Shown: piece after piece, positions 36,693 to 45,910 of the stretch | How the letters are laid out: every line of letters begins with the position of its first letter | Position numbering within the stretch: the first letter of the stretch is position 1 | DNA from: OLB4 sp002050165 | GTDB lineage: Bacteria; Bacteroidota; Ignavibacteria; Tepidaquicellales; Tepidaquicellaceae | DNA: 64,000 nt | Direction of reading: 5' to 3' | Assembly: GCA_030263475.1 (NCBI GenBank) | Contig: SZPC01000007.1 | Coordinates: forward strand, 1-64,000 | Program-made: the position numbers and the translations under genes | The notes under the pieces: generated by a model | What the model saw: the letters and a program-made list of their open reading frames with translations, nothing else | Databases searched by the model: none | What the model was told of the DNA's origin: nothing

Positions 36693-38612
36693 CTACTTTA
36701 CCTGTTGCAGGTGCTTTTTAAAGAACTTTTCCATTGCGCCGTAAAAATCAAAGCGATTTTCCTCGTTAGCAAATCCATGGCCTTCGTTTTCTTTAACCAT
36801 ATATTCAACTTCAACTCCGCGCTTTTTCATAGCTTCAACCATCTGGTCGGATTCATTAATTTTAACGCGCGGGTCATTTTTCCCCTGAGCAATGAAAAGA
36901 GGTGCAGTTATTTTGTCTGCATGAAAAACCGGTGAAGTGGCAACGAATTGAATACTATCTTCAACAGGATTACCAACCATCTCATACATCATTTGTTTCA
37001 TTGGTTCCCAGTAAGGTGGAATTGTTTCAAGAAACGTAAAAAGATTCGAAACTCCGACGTAGTCAACTCCTGCTGAATATAGATCAGGGGTAAAAGTTAA
37101 ACCCGCCAATGTTGCGTATCCGCCGTAGCTTCCGCCATAAATTCCGATTCTGTCAGGATCGGCAATTCCTTCTTCAATTAACCATCTGACACCATCGGTA
37201 ATATCATCCTGCATTTTCAGTCCCCATTGTTTAAAGGAGGATTTCCAGAATTCCTTTCCGTATCCGGTTGAACCACGAAAGTTTACCTGTAATACTGCAA
37301 ACCCACGATTTGCAAGGAACTGAACTTCAGGATTGAATCCCCATGAATCCCTTGCCCAAGGTCCACCGTGTGGATTTACAATTACGGGAAGATTTTTAGG
37401 TTCTATGCCTATCGGTAACGTAAGGTAACCATTTATTGTTAATCCGTCGCGCGATGTGAATCTAATGGGTTTCATCTTTGCCATTTCGTCTTCATTTAAC
37501 CAAGGACTGATTTCCGAAAGTAATTTAATTTCGTCCTTCTTCGTATCGAAAATGTAATATGAGCCGAGTGTTCTATCGCTGTAAGTCCTGATAAGGAAAA
37601 TCTCTTCAGCTTTATCGTGATTTGTTATAACGATTTCATTCTCATCCCCGATTTCCTCTTCCAGTCTTTCGAATAAGTGTTTTGTTTGTTCATCCAGGAA
37701 ATGTCTCTGCCTTTTCCATGTCGTAAATGAAACGCTCGTAAGTACTTTTCTTTTTTTCGAGTAATTTAAACTTGATACGTCCACTTCCGGATGTTCGAAG
37801 ATGACGTTAAGTTCGGTTTTTGTTTTCGGGTCATATTCAACTATTACTAATTTATCTCTGCCCAGGTTTGAAGCTGCATAAAGATTTTTATTGTCAAAAG
37901 TAAAAAATAACGGCGCTAACGATTCTTTAAAGTTTGTAGTTAAAATAGGTTGAAAATCACTGTCCTCCGAATCCCTCATTAATAAAGTATTGTTGACGCC
38001 ATCGGTGGCAACTGCTAACCTCAGTTTTCCGTCGTGGTCTGTCTCCCATCCGATTATATTGCCGGGATTTTCAGCAATCATTTTCATCTCACCGGTGAAT
38101 ACATTAATTCTGTAAACATCGAATACCTGAGGATTCCGTTTGTTCATACTGATCAGCATATTGTAGTCATCTTCTTCCAATACGTCAATAATTTGAGTTA
38201 CAACGCTATCGAACGGTGTAAGAATCATCAGGTCTATACCGTCCGGGTCTGTTGCATACAATTTGTAATTTTCATCTCCCCCCTCGTCCTGAATGTATAT
38301 TAACCTGTTGCTACCTTTCCACGCGTACCCGAAAATATCCCTTTTTAGTGATTCGGTAACCCGTGTAGTTTCACCGCTGCTTAAGTCCTGAACAAAAATA
38401 TTTAACCGCGACTCGTAAGGCGCAAGGTAAGATAAATATTTCCCGTCCGGTGAAATTTGATAAGACATTCTTTCCGGATTTCTGAAAAAATCCTTTAAAG
38501 GAATTTCCCGTACCTGAGCAAATATCTTTTCCAGAGATGAGATAGACATATAAGTAATTAAAATTAGTGAAAATGTTAAAAGTTTCATTTTGGTTTTTTC
38601 TATGATATACAA
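36693..38612 (-). CDS. S9 family serine peptidase (prolyl oligopeptidase/acylaminoacyl type)
   Basis: S9 enzymes cleave oligopeptides, often after proline or from an acylated N-terminus. The 639-aa protein has a signal-type N-terminus ('ILITYMSISSLEKIFAQ'), an N-terminal propeller with TolB-like blades ('SPDGKYLSYLAP', 'YKLYATDPDG'), and the C-terminal alpha/beta-hydrolase domain. That domain has the nucleophile in 'GIYGGSYGGYATLAG', the Asp in 'GKNDPRV' and the His in 'EGHGF'. It is probably periplasmic or secreted. It has no T9SS module, unlike the peptidases at 19.7-29 kb. Confidence 0.93.
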   Translation of the reverse strand: MYIIEKTKMKLLTFSLILITYMSISSLEKIFAQVREIPLKDFFRNPERMSYQISPDGKYLSYLAPYESRLNIFVQDLSSGETTRVTESLKRDIFGYAWKGSNRLIYIQDEGGDENYKLYATDPDGIDLMILTPFDSVVTQIIDVLEEDDYNMLISMNKRNPQVFDVYRINVFTGEMKMIAENPGNIIGWETDHDGKLRLAVATDGVNNTLLMRDSEDSDFQPILTTNFKESLAPLFFTFDNKNLYAASNLGRDKLVIVEYDPKTKTELNVIFEHPEVDVSSLNYSKKRKVLTSVSFTTWKRQRHFLDEQTKHLFERLEEEIGDENEIVITNHDKAEEIFLIRTYSDRTLGSYYIFDTKKDEIKLLSEISPWLNEDEMAKMKPIRFTSRDGLTINGYLTLPIGIEPKNLPVIVNPHGGPWARDSWGFNPEVQFLANRGFAVLQVNFRGSTGYGKEFWKSSFKQWGLKMQDDITDGVRWLIEEGIADPDRIGIYGGSYGGYATLAGLTFTPDLYSAGVDYVGVSNLFTFLETIPPYWEPMKQMMYEMVGNPVEDSIQFVATSPVFHADKITAPLFIAQGKNDPRVKINESDQMVEAMKKRGVEVEYMVKENEGHGFANEENRFDFYGAMEKFFKKHLQQVK

Positions 38613-38768
38613 GGTAACTATAAAAAAAGTTACATATTATTTAAAAATTTACCAGAAAAGAACATTGGTTTATAGAATCAGATTTTAAATTTAACAACAT
38701 TTCAGGGGAATTTGAGTTGAACATTGTTTGATTGCTTAGCAATTTGAGATACAATTAAATTTATTAAC

Positions 38769-39812
38769 ATGGTTTATCTAAATATTTTTTTACTTACAAT
38801 GGCAGTTGCCTTCGGCAGGTGGAATAACAAATCTGACGATCCTCTCAGACACCCTGATGAAAAGCGGTTATCGAATATAAAACAATTGACATTTGGCGGC
38901 GAGAATGCGGAAGCTTATTTTTCATTTGATGGAAAATCCCTTGTATTTCAATCAACCCGCGAGCCGTTTAAATGCGACCAGATTTTCACGATGAGCGTTG
39001 ATGGGAGCGAAGTTACGCAAATAAGTAACGGATTGGGGAGAACGACTTGTGCTTACTACCTTCCGGGAGATAGTCTGATTTTGTATTCTTCTACGCATGA
39101 AGGCGATAGCAACTGCCCGCCGAAACCTGATATGTCCATGGGCTATGTATGGGCAATCTACAATACTTTCGATATTTATATTGCCGATATAAACGGAAAC
39201 TTAATTTCCCGGTTGTCAAAAACGAACTCTTATGATGCGGAGGCAACAGTTTCCCCGATGAAAGACAAGATAGTATTTACCTCAACAAGAAACGGTGATC
39301 TCGACATTTTCACGATGAATATTGACGGAACAGATATTAAACAGTTAACTAATGAACCCGGTTACGATGGCGGTGCATTTTTTTCACACGACGGTACGAA
39401 GATTGTTTACCGTCGCTCCGCATTTGAATCAAATGATGAAATTAAAGAATACGAAACTCTCCTAAGCAGAGGTTTAGTGAAGCCTTCAATGATGGAAATC
39501 TGGATTATGGATTCCGACGGTTCAAATAAAATGCAGGTAACTGATAACGGCGCTGCCAATTTTGCACCTTTTTTTACACCGGACGATAAACAAATAATAT
39601 TCAGCTCAAATCTGCAAAATCCTCACGGGAGGGAATTTGACATCTACCTTGTTAACCTTGACGGGACGGGGCTTGAGCGTGTTACTTTTACGGAGCAGTT
39701 TGACGGGTTCCCGATGTTTTCGCCCGACGGAACGAAACTGGTTTTCTGTTCAAACAGGAACAGCAAAGATAGGGGCGAAACTAATGTATTTATTTGTGAC
39801 TGGGTGAAGTAA
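38769..39812 (+). CDS. TolB-like beta-propeller (PD40) protein
   Basis: This 347-aa protein has a short hydrophobic N-terminus that could act as a signal, and repeated 'FSFDGKSLVFQS'-, 'MKDKIVFTSTRNGDLDIF'-, 'FSHDGTKIVYR'-, 'FSPDGTKLVFCSNRN'-type blades, the PD40/WD40-like repeat of TolB C-terminal propellers. There is no enzyme domain. It is likely periplasmic and protein-binding. The start ATG has no strong ribosome-binding site. It lies upstream of the metal operon, 95 bp away, on the same strand. Confidence 0.8.
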   Translation: MVYLNIFLLTMAVAFGRWNNKSDDPLRHPDEKRLSNIKQLTFGGENAEAYFSFDGKSLVFQSTREPFKCDQIFTMSVDGSEVTQISNGLGRTTCAYYLPGDSLILYSSTHEGDSNCPPKPDMSMGYVWAIYNTFDIYIADINGNLISRLSKTNSYDAEATVSPMKDKIVFTSTRNGDLDIFTMNIDGTDIKQLTNEPGYDGGAFFSHDGTKIVYRRSAFESNDEIKEYETLLSRGLVKPSMMEIWIMDSDGSNKMQVTDNGAANFAPFFTPDDKQIIFSSNLQNPHGREFDIYLVNLDGTGLERVTFTEQFDGFPMFSPDGTKLVFCSNRNSKDRGETNVFICDWVK

Positions 39813-39879
39813 AAGTCTGGTTAATGAATTCAGAGTTATTTTGTGATATCTTATAAACTTTATTTTAAGGTAATCTATT

Positions 39880-39907
39880 ATTATTTTTAAGTACGCTTAA
39901 AAATAAT
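39880..39907 (+). promoter_or_regulatory. Perfect 12-bp inverted repeat touching the regulator's start codon, candidate DtxR/MntR operator
   Basis: The arms ATTATTTTTAAG (39880-39891) and CTTAAAAATAAT (39896-39907) are perfect complements around TACG, and the ATG starts at 39908. A related half-site (TATTTTAAG) lies at 39861-39869. The size and symmetry fit the site of a dimeric DtxR/MntR-type repressor and would allow autoregulation of the whole operon. It could also fold as RNA over the start site. Confidence 0.6.
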
Positions 39908-40558
39908 ATGAATATAAACGTTGAAGATTACCTGAAAAACATTTATAACATTAAAAATGAAACCGGGAAAGTTACAAATAATTTGTTGGCGGACAGGCTT
40001 AAAATCACTCCCGCCGCAGTTAGTGACATGGTTTCAAAGTTATCAAAATCAGGATACATAACAAATAAGCCATATAGAGGTTTCGAGCTTACCAAGAAAG
40101 GTGAAAAAATTGCAATAAGCCTTATCAGAAAACACCGGCTTTGGGAAGTATTTTTAATGAAATACCTGAACTATCATTGGGACGAGGTACACAGCGATGC
40201 AGAAAATCTTGAGCACATTTCGTCCGAAGTACTTATCTCCCGTCTGGAAAAATTTCTAGGTAATCCACAATACGATCCGCACGGTGATCCGATACCGGAT
40301 AAAAACGGAAAATTTCCCGAATACAACGCGGTTCCTCTCAATAGTATTCAGATCGGCGAAACTGTCGTGATAAAAAAAGTCTCTGATGAAAATTCGGAGA
40401 TACTCGAATACTTTTCAAAGCTCGGGCTTTCGCTTGATAACAAAATCCGCGTAACGGAAAAAATTAAATTTGACAACTCTGTTGAGATTATGCATAAAGG
40501 GAAAAAGATTTTTCTGAGTGAAAAGCTCTCTGCGAGAATTTATGTTCAAAAGAAATGA
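39908..40558 (+). CDS. Metal-dependent regulator, DtxR/MntR family
   Basis: This 216-aa regulator represses metal-uptake genes when loaded with Mn or Fe. Domain order: winged helix (residues ~1-65; 'ITPAAVSDMVSKL' is the recognition region), metal-binding dimerisation domain with 'KHRLWE' and 'HSDAENLEH' (the His and the Glu-Glu-His set used by MntR) plus 'YDPHGDPIP', and a C-terminal FeoA/SH3-like domain (~145-216). It heads the metal operon, and its stop overlaps the next start. A Lys replaces the Glu at the MntR Glu11 position, so metal preference is uncertain. Confidence 0.93.
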   Translation: MNINVEDYLKNIYNIKNETGKVTNNLLADRLKITPAAVSDMVSKLSKSGYITNKPYRGFELTKKGEKIAISLIRKHRLWEVFLMKYLNYHWDEVHSDAENLEHISSEVLISRLEKFLGNPQYDPHGDPIPDKNGKFPEYNAVPLNSIQIGETVVIKKVSDENSEILEYFSKLGLSLDNKIRVTEKIKFDNSVEIMHKGKKIFLSEKLSARIYVQKK

Positions 40559-41454
40559 AAATGAAATACTTTGCGATTTTGTTAACGTTACTTTTAGTTG
40601 CCTGCAATGATCCGGTTGAAAAAAAAAGCTCGGGTAGGATCAAAGCGGTTTCTACTATTACTATTATTAATGATATGGTGAAATTTATAGGGGGCGATAA
40701 AGTTGAAGCTGTTAGTATTTGTGCAATTGGAAGGGATCCGCATACGTATGTTCCAAAACCTTCCGATCCTCGTGAAATTGCAACGTCTGATATAGTGTTT
40801 ATAAACGGATTAGGGCTTGAACACTGGATCGAGCAGATGATAGTAAACGCGGGCGGTGAGCGACCCGTAATTACAGTTTCAAAAGGAATTGAACCACTGT
40901 ACGATGATGCGGGTTACGGTGATCCGGATCCACATGCATGGTTTGACCTGAACCGGGTGAAAACTTACGCAAGGAATATTACCAACGGATTAATCTCCGT
41001 TGACCCTGTTAACAAAAGTTATTACGAAGAAAATCTCAAAAAATACATTGCGGAAATTAATCACGTTGATTCGGAGTCAAAAGAATTAATTGCAAAAATT
41101 GACACGGGTTCAAGAGTTTTAATTACCTCACATGATGCTTTCCGGTATTTTGGCAAGGCTTACGGAATGGAAGTTTACGCCCTTCAGGGAATTTCAACTG
41201 AAGCTAAACCAAGAACTGAAGATATAAAGAAAATTATTGATCTGATAAAAGAAAGAAATATAAAAGCAGTTTTCATTGAAACTACAGTAAACCCTGCCTT
41301 AATAAAGCAGATTACACAAGAAACCGGTGCGGTTATAGGCGGTACTTTATATTCAGATTCAATAGGTGAACCGGGTAGCGAAGGTGATACTTTTTTAAAA
41401 GCATTTCAAACTAATGTAAACACTATAACCGAATCTTTAAAGTATAACAATTGA
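40555..41454 (+). CDS. Metal ABC transporter substrate-binding lipoprotein (Mn/Fe type)
   Basis: The 299-aa lipoprotein (lipobox LLVAC, Cys17) belongs to the TroA/PsaA/ZnuA cluster of binding proteins. Predicted ligands are His63 ('DPHTY'), His127 ('DPHAW'), Glu216 ('ISTEAKP') and Asp268 ('YSDSIG'). A Glu at the third position and no His-rich loop favour Mn or Fe over Zn. It overlaps the regulator's end by 4 bp and the next gene by 4 bp (ATGA). It delivers metal to the ATPase and permease encoded downstream. Confidence 0.93.
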   Translation: MKMKYFAILLTLLLVACNDPVEKKSSGRIKAVSTITIINDMVKFIGGDKVEAVSICAIGRDPHTYVPKPSDPREIATSDIVFINGLGLEHWIEQMIVNAGGERPVITVSKGIEPLYDDAGYGDPDPHAWFDLNRVKTYARNITNGLISVDPVNKSYYEENLKKYIAEINHVDSESKELIAKIDTGSRVLITSHDAFRYFGKAYGMEVYALQGISTEAKPRTEDIKKIIDLIKERNIKAVFIETTVNPALIKQITQETGAVIGGTLYSDSIGEPGSEGDTFLKAFQTNVNTITESLKYNN

Positions 41455-42239
41455 TGAAGACAATAATTCTTAAATCCACCGAGGAAATTGAAATAATGCG
41501 GGAGAATGCGTTATTGGTATCGAGAACTTTAGGCATGCTCGCGAAACATTTAATACCAGGAGTGACTACATTGCAACTCGATAAGTTAGCGGCAGAATTC
41601 CTCGGCGATTATGGCGCAGTTTCTTCTTTTCTTGGTTATCACGGATATCCAAATTCAATCTGTACTTCAGTAAATGAACAGGTTGTACACGGAATTCCAA
41701 ATAACCGTCCGCTTAAAGACGGGGACATTATTTCGATTGATTGCGGGGCATACAAAAATGGCTATCATGGCGACCATGCATATACGTTTGAAGTCGGTGA
41801 AGTGGCACCTGAAACAAAAAAATTGCTTAAAGTAACCAAAGAATGTTTATACAAAGGAATTGAGCAATTCAAAAAAGGAAATAAAATCGGCGACATCGGA
41901 TATACAATACAGTCTCACGCTGAATCTCACGGATACGGTGTAGTCAGAGAGTTAATTGGACATGGGATTGGCAGGGAAATGCACGAACCACCTGAAGTCC
42001 CGAACTTTGGACTCCCGCGAAAAGGTACTAAACTTAAAAACGGGATGGTAGTTGCAATTGAACCAATGATTAATATGGGTACAAAAGATGTCCTGCACCT
42101 CAATGACGGGTGGACAATTATTACGCGAGACGGGAAACCTTCGGCACATTTTGAACACGATGTAGCTTTAGTCAACGGAGTACCGGATATTCTTTCAACT
42201 TTCGATTACATTGAAAAAGATTTACCATTTGAAAAATGA
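41451..42239 (+). CDS. map: Type I methionine aminopeptidase
   Basis: MetAP removes the initiator methionine from new proteins and needs two divalent metal ions. The 262-aa enzyme shows the ligand set: 'SIDCGAYKNGYHGDHAYTF' (two Asp), 'GHGIGREMHEPPEVPNFG' (His), 'VAIEPMI' (Glu) and 'AHFEHDVALV' (Glu). It has no N-terminal extension. It lies inside the metal-transport operon, overlapping the gene before it by 4 bp and the ATPase gene by 4 bp, so its expression should follow metal supply. Confidence 0.96.
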   Translation: MMKTIILKSTEEIEIMRENALLVSRTLGMLAKHLIPGVTTLQLDKLAAEFLGDYGAVSSFLGYHGYPNSICTSVNEQVVHGIPNNRPLKDGDIISIDCGAYKNGYHGDHAYTFEVGEVAPETKKLLKVTKECLYKGIEQFKKGNKIGDIGYTIQSHAESHGYGVVRELIGHGIGREMHEPPEVPNFGLPRKGTKLKNGMVVAIEPMINMGTKDVLHLNDGWTIITRDGKPSAHFEHDVALVNGVPDILSTFDYIEKDLPFEK

Positions 42240-42979
42240 TTGCAATCAGCGCAAAAAATCTTACGGTATCGTACAATCGCAAACCTGCCATAAAGGGAAT
42301 TAACCTGAATATTAAAAGCGGGCGTGTTATCGGAATAGTGGGACCGAACGGAGCAGGGAAGTCAACCCTCATGAAGGCCATGCTCGGATTACTACCTGTT
42401 GATACAGGCGAAGTGAAATTTTTCGATAAACCGATAGATTCCTGCAGGAAGAAAATATCGTACATTCCCCAACGGGAACAATTCGATTGGGATTTTCCGA
42501 TAAATGTTACTGAGCTTGTTATGATGGGGCGATATGCACATATTGCGAGATTTGGATTTCCGAATAATAATGATAAACAAATAGTAAACCGCGCATTGGA
42601 AAAAGTCGGAATGTACGATTACCGCAAACGACAAATCCGGTTCCTCTCGGGTGGACAGCAACAAAGGATTTTTTTGGCGAGGTCACTTGCACAGGAAAGT
42701 GAAATTTATTTTATGGATGAACCGTTCGTCGGCGTTGATGCAAAAACCGAAATGGCGATTTTTGAACTACTGAAGGAATTGCGTGAAGCTGGTAAAACAA
42801 TATTGGTTGTCCATCACGATCTCGCAAAAGTTAAAGATTATTTCGACAATTTGATCCTTATTAACCAGACACTGATTGCATACGGAGAAACTAACGATAT
42901 TTTTACTCGTGAAAATATTGAACGTGCTTACGGTGGAAAACTTACCATACTACAGAAAACAGAGGAGCTTGTAAATTGA
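42236..42979 (+). CDS. Metal ABC transporter ATP-binding protein
   Basis: The 247-aa ATPase powers metal uptake by the adjacent permease. It has Walker A 'GPNGAGKST', the Q-loop segment 'YIPQREQFDWDFPINVTELV' (typical of Mn/Zn transporters), the signature 'LSGGQQQRI', Walker B 'IYFMDEPFVGVD' and the switch His in 'VVHHDLAKV'. It overlaps map by 4 bp and is followed after 12 bp by the permease-regulator fusion. Confidence 0.95.
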   Translation: MIAISAKNLTVSYNRKPAIKGINLNIKSGRVIGIVGPNGAGKSTLMKAMLGLLPVDTGEVKFFDKPIDSCRKKISYIPQREQFDWDFPINVTELVMMGRYAHIARFGFPNNNDKQIVNRALEKVGMYDYRKRQIRFLSGGQQQRIFLARSLAQESEIYFMDEPFVGVDAKTEMAIFELLKELREAGKTILVVHHDLAKVKDYFDNLILINQTLIAYGETNDIFTRENIERAYGGKLTILQKTEELVN

Positions 42980-42991
42980 AAGAAACTGGCT

Positions 42992-44257
42992 ATGGGATTT
43001 TTAACTGAGCCAATCGGATATGAGTTTTTTCAACGCGCGCTTATAGCCTCGTTGCTGATAGGTATCAGTTGCGGTCTTATCGGAACTTTCATCATGTTGA
43101 GGAGGCTCTCTTTAATGGGCGATGCGCTTTCGCATGCGGTTTTACCGGGTGTTGTTATCGGATTTATGCTGGGTGGGAAAAATGAATTAATGTTGTTTTT
43201 AGGGGCGTTGACCTCGGGGATTGTTACCGCGATTTTAATCAGTTTCGTTGAAAGAAATTCTAAAATTAAGGAAGATACTTCTATCGGAATTATTTTTACC
43301 GGGGCGTTTGCGCTTGGCATCCTTCTGGTTTCGCAACTGAAGAATGTTCATATTGATCTTTCATCTTATCTTTTTGGCGACGTGCTTGGCGTATCAAATG
43401 GTGATATCATTATGTCCGGAATTATTACTTTTATCATCATTCTATCCGTGATATTGTTCTACAAACAACTCATGATAACCTCCTTTGACCCGACACTTGC
43501 TTCGGTAATGGGGATATCGGTTGCTGTCATTCATTATTTCTTAATGATGCTTTTGTCAATGTCAATCGTTACAGGCTTACAATCAGTAGGGGTAATACTT
43601 ATCATCGCCATGCTCATAACCCCACCAGCTACGGCTTACCTGCTGTCATATAAAATGAAAACCATATTAATACTTTCCGTTTTCTTTGGTGTGCTATCAG
43701 CAATAATCGGGTTATACCTTTCCTATTATTTTAATTTTGCCTCAGGAGCTTCGATAGTATTGACCGCGGTTGCATTCTTTATTGTTACTTTTTTATGTTC
43801 ACCGAAAGAAGGAATTATTGTGAAGAAAATTAAACGGGCGGCGCTTTCACAAGTAGCCTTGAGAGAAGATGTAATGAAATATATATATCATTTGCAAAAT
43901 GAACTTTCGTTTACCGGAATCAAGAGCAGGTTTATGAGTGAAAATAAAATTTCAAGACGAAAGTTTGATGAAACAGTTTCTTCTTTGGTACAAAAGAAAT
44001 TAGCCAAACTTAACGATAATAAATTGACTTTGACAGATGAGGGAAATCTAATCGCAGAAAAAATTATACGGTCACACAGGCTTTGGGAAACTTATGTGAC
44101 CGAAAAGGGAATTTTAAATTCAAATGATATTCACCAGGATGCGGAGAAATATGAACATATTCTGACCGATGAGCTTATCGAAGAACTTGATGAAGAACTT
44201 GGAAAACCAGACAAAGATCCGCACGGCTCGGAAATCCCAAGGGGAAAAGCGCGTTAA
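42992..44257 (+). CDS. Metal ABC permease fused to a DtxR-like sensor domain
   Basis: Residues ~1-275 are an ABC-3 family permease with about eight helices ('MLRRLSLMGDALSHAVLPG' is the family motif). From ~289 a DtxR-type module follows: a winged helix ('SRRKFDETVSSLVQKKLAKL', then 'LTLTDEG') and a metal-binding domain with His362 ('SHRLWE'), Glu385, Glu388, His389 ('DAEKYEH') and 'DPHGSEIP', spaced as in MntR. The FeoA-like third domain is absent. Canonical permeases are ~280 aa. I believe such fusions occur in other genomes, but their role is unsettled; membrane-tethered metal sensing or DNA binding is inference. Confidence 0.92.
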   Translation: MGFLTEPIGYEFFQRALIASLLIGISCGLIGTFIMLRRLSLMGDALSHAVLPGVVIGFMLGGKNELMLFLGALTSGIVTAILISFVERNSKIKEDTSIGIIFTGAFALGILLVSQLKNVHIDLSSYLFGDVLGVSNGDIIMSGIITFIIILSVILFYKQLMITSFDPTLASVMGISVAVIHYFLMMLLSMSIVTGLQSVGVILIIAMLITPPATAYLLSYKMKTILILSVFFGVLSAIIGLYLSYYFNFASGASIVLTAVAFFIVTFLCSPKEGIIVKKIKRAALSQVALREDVMKYIYHLQNELSFTGIKSRFMSENKISRRKFDETVSSLVQKKLAKLNDNKLTLTDEGNLIAEKIIRSHRLWETYVTEKGILNSNDIHQDAEKYEHILTDELIEELDEELGKPDKDPHGSEIPRGKAR

Positions 44258-44347
44258 AACAGTTTATATAATTTTTGAAATAATTTAACCGCTACGGATT
44301 CTTAAAATTAACACTGAACAACGAAAAAATTAATTGTAACGGTAAAC

Positions 44348-45910
44348 TCACTTCAGCAGTACCATCCGCTTAACGCTCACAAATTCACCGGCTTCAATTC
44401 TGTAATAATAAATCCCGCTTGAAAGGTTCGATGCATTGAACTCAACCTCGTAACTGCCTGGTTTCAGAATTTCATTCGTCAGAACCGATACTTTCTTTCC
44501 GGTTATATCGTAAATAGAGAGCTTAACATTACCCGCTTTCACTATATCAAACCTGATGTTGGTTATCGGATTAAACGGATTGGGGTAATTCTGGGAGAGG
44601 TTGAATCCTTCGGGAGTAACTTCACTTATTTGGTTAACTGATGTTGAGAAATCAATTATTGCTGTCCAGATACTGGAATTACTTCCTTCCATTCTTGTCC
44701 ATATTGGTCTGACTACTCCGTCAATTGCGGAGATATTTGAATAGTCGCCAAAGAAACCTGCTACAGGAAGAAAAGGTGTGGCGCTGATTGGAATATTTTC
44801 AAAAGTTTCTCCACCATCGGTTGAGCGCGCTATGAAAACGTCAGTTTGATTATTCGAATACGAACGTCTGTCGTAAAAAACGAAATAAATCACACCGGTT
44901 TTTTGGTCAACCGTCATCCATGTCAGGAACTGGTGCTTACCCGGAGGGTCGTTATTAACGCGCTTAGCCTGAGACCATGTGCTGCCACCGTCGGTAGATT
45001 TCATAAACCATATATCCGTGTTGTCCGTACCGTTTCGTTGATCCGACCAATTGATGTAAATATTACCGTTGAATTGACCACCACTGAGGTCGCATGCAGT
45101 TACCGGGAACCCGTTGCACCTTGAGATACCGGGGATTAAAAAATCCCAACCACCGGGCTGGTCAGTTAAGTACATCGGCTCATTTAACCAGGTTACACCA
45201 CCATCTGTAGATTTATTGAAAAAAATACCGAATTGAGAATTTCTTATAAGCGGACCCGACCATGAAACGTAAATTTCACCGTTAGGACCGATAGAGGGAA
45301 CAGCGCCTTCAACAGTGTTATCTTCGTCCACACAGTCACCACCGAGTTTATCTAATCTCATTACATTAACCCATGATTCGCCGGAATCGGTTGACTTCGC
45401 AAATAAAATTCTGCTTGTATCATTAGAACCGGGACTCCCGTATGAATCAAACTCAGTCCATGTTACATAAATATTGTTTGTTGCAGGATCTACTACAGCC
45501 CATTCTTTATCCTGATTTTTTTGCGGGTGCAGATAAGTATAAGATCCCGGATCGTTCCATGAAAAACCTACGTTTGTGCTTTTTTGACAAACTATCCTGT
45601 CAATCCAGCTACCTGCCGGAGGGTTTGATAGGTGAAAGTAATAAAATACTTCATTGGTATCTACAATTATACACGGATCACCCCAGACGCCGTAAACTGA
45701 TGAAGTAAGTATCGAAGTTGTCCATGTTAAACCACCGTCAGTTGATCTGTAAACTTTATTTATATTAGCACCGGCAACAATCTGGTACGGATTTTTCGGA
45801 TTTATACATATCGAGGGTTCATTCGGATTTGAAAGGCTGCTAATCATAACATTTTGGTATTGAGCATACGAGCTTGCTGAAAGGATCAGAAAAATGAAGA
45901 AGATTTTCAT
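44348..45910 (-). CDS. Secreted BNR-repeat (sialidase-like propeller) protein with T9SS sorting domain
   Basis: The 520-aa product has a signal peptide ('FLILSASSYAQ') and six or so BNR-type motifs ('KVYRSTDGGLTWTTS', 'FAKSTDSGESW', 'FNKSTDGGVTW', 'FMKSTDGGSTW', 'IARSTDGGETF'), forming a sialidase-fold propeller. 'FYDRRSYSNNQTDVF' is a recurring Asp-rich blade. The T9SS signal is 'QNYPNPFNPITNIRF...VKRMVLLK'. True sialidase catalytic residues (the Arg triad and a Tyr/Glu pair) cannot be placed with confidence, so enzymatic activity is uncertain. Confidence 0.88.
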   Translation of the reverse strand: MKIFFIFLILSASSYAQYQNVMISSLSNPNEPSICINPKNPYQIVAGANINKVYRSTDGGLTWTTSILTSSVYGVWGDPCIIVDTNEVFYYFHLSNPPAGSWIDRIVCQKSTNVGFSWNDPGSYTYLHPQKNQDKEWAVVDPATNNIYVTWTEFDSYGSPGSNDTSRILFAKSTDSGESWVNVMRLDKLGGDCVDEDNTVEGAVPSIGPNGEIYVSWSGPLIRNSQFGIFFNKSTDGGVTWLNEPMYLTDQPGGWDFLIPGISRCNGFPVTACDLSGGQFNGNIYINWSDQRNGTDNTDIWFMKSTDGGSTWSQAKRVNNDPPGKHQFLTWMTVDQKTGVIYFVFYDRRSYSNNQTDVFIARSTDGGETFENIPISATPFLPVAGFFGDYSNISAIDGVVRPIWTRMEGSNSSIWTAIIDFSTSVNQISEVTPEGFNLSQNYPNPFNPITNIRFDIVKAGNVKLSIYDITGKKVSVLTNEILKPGSYEVEFNASNLSSGIYYYRIEAGEFVSVKRMVLLK

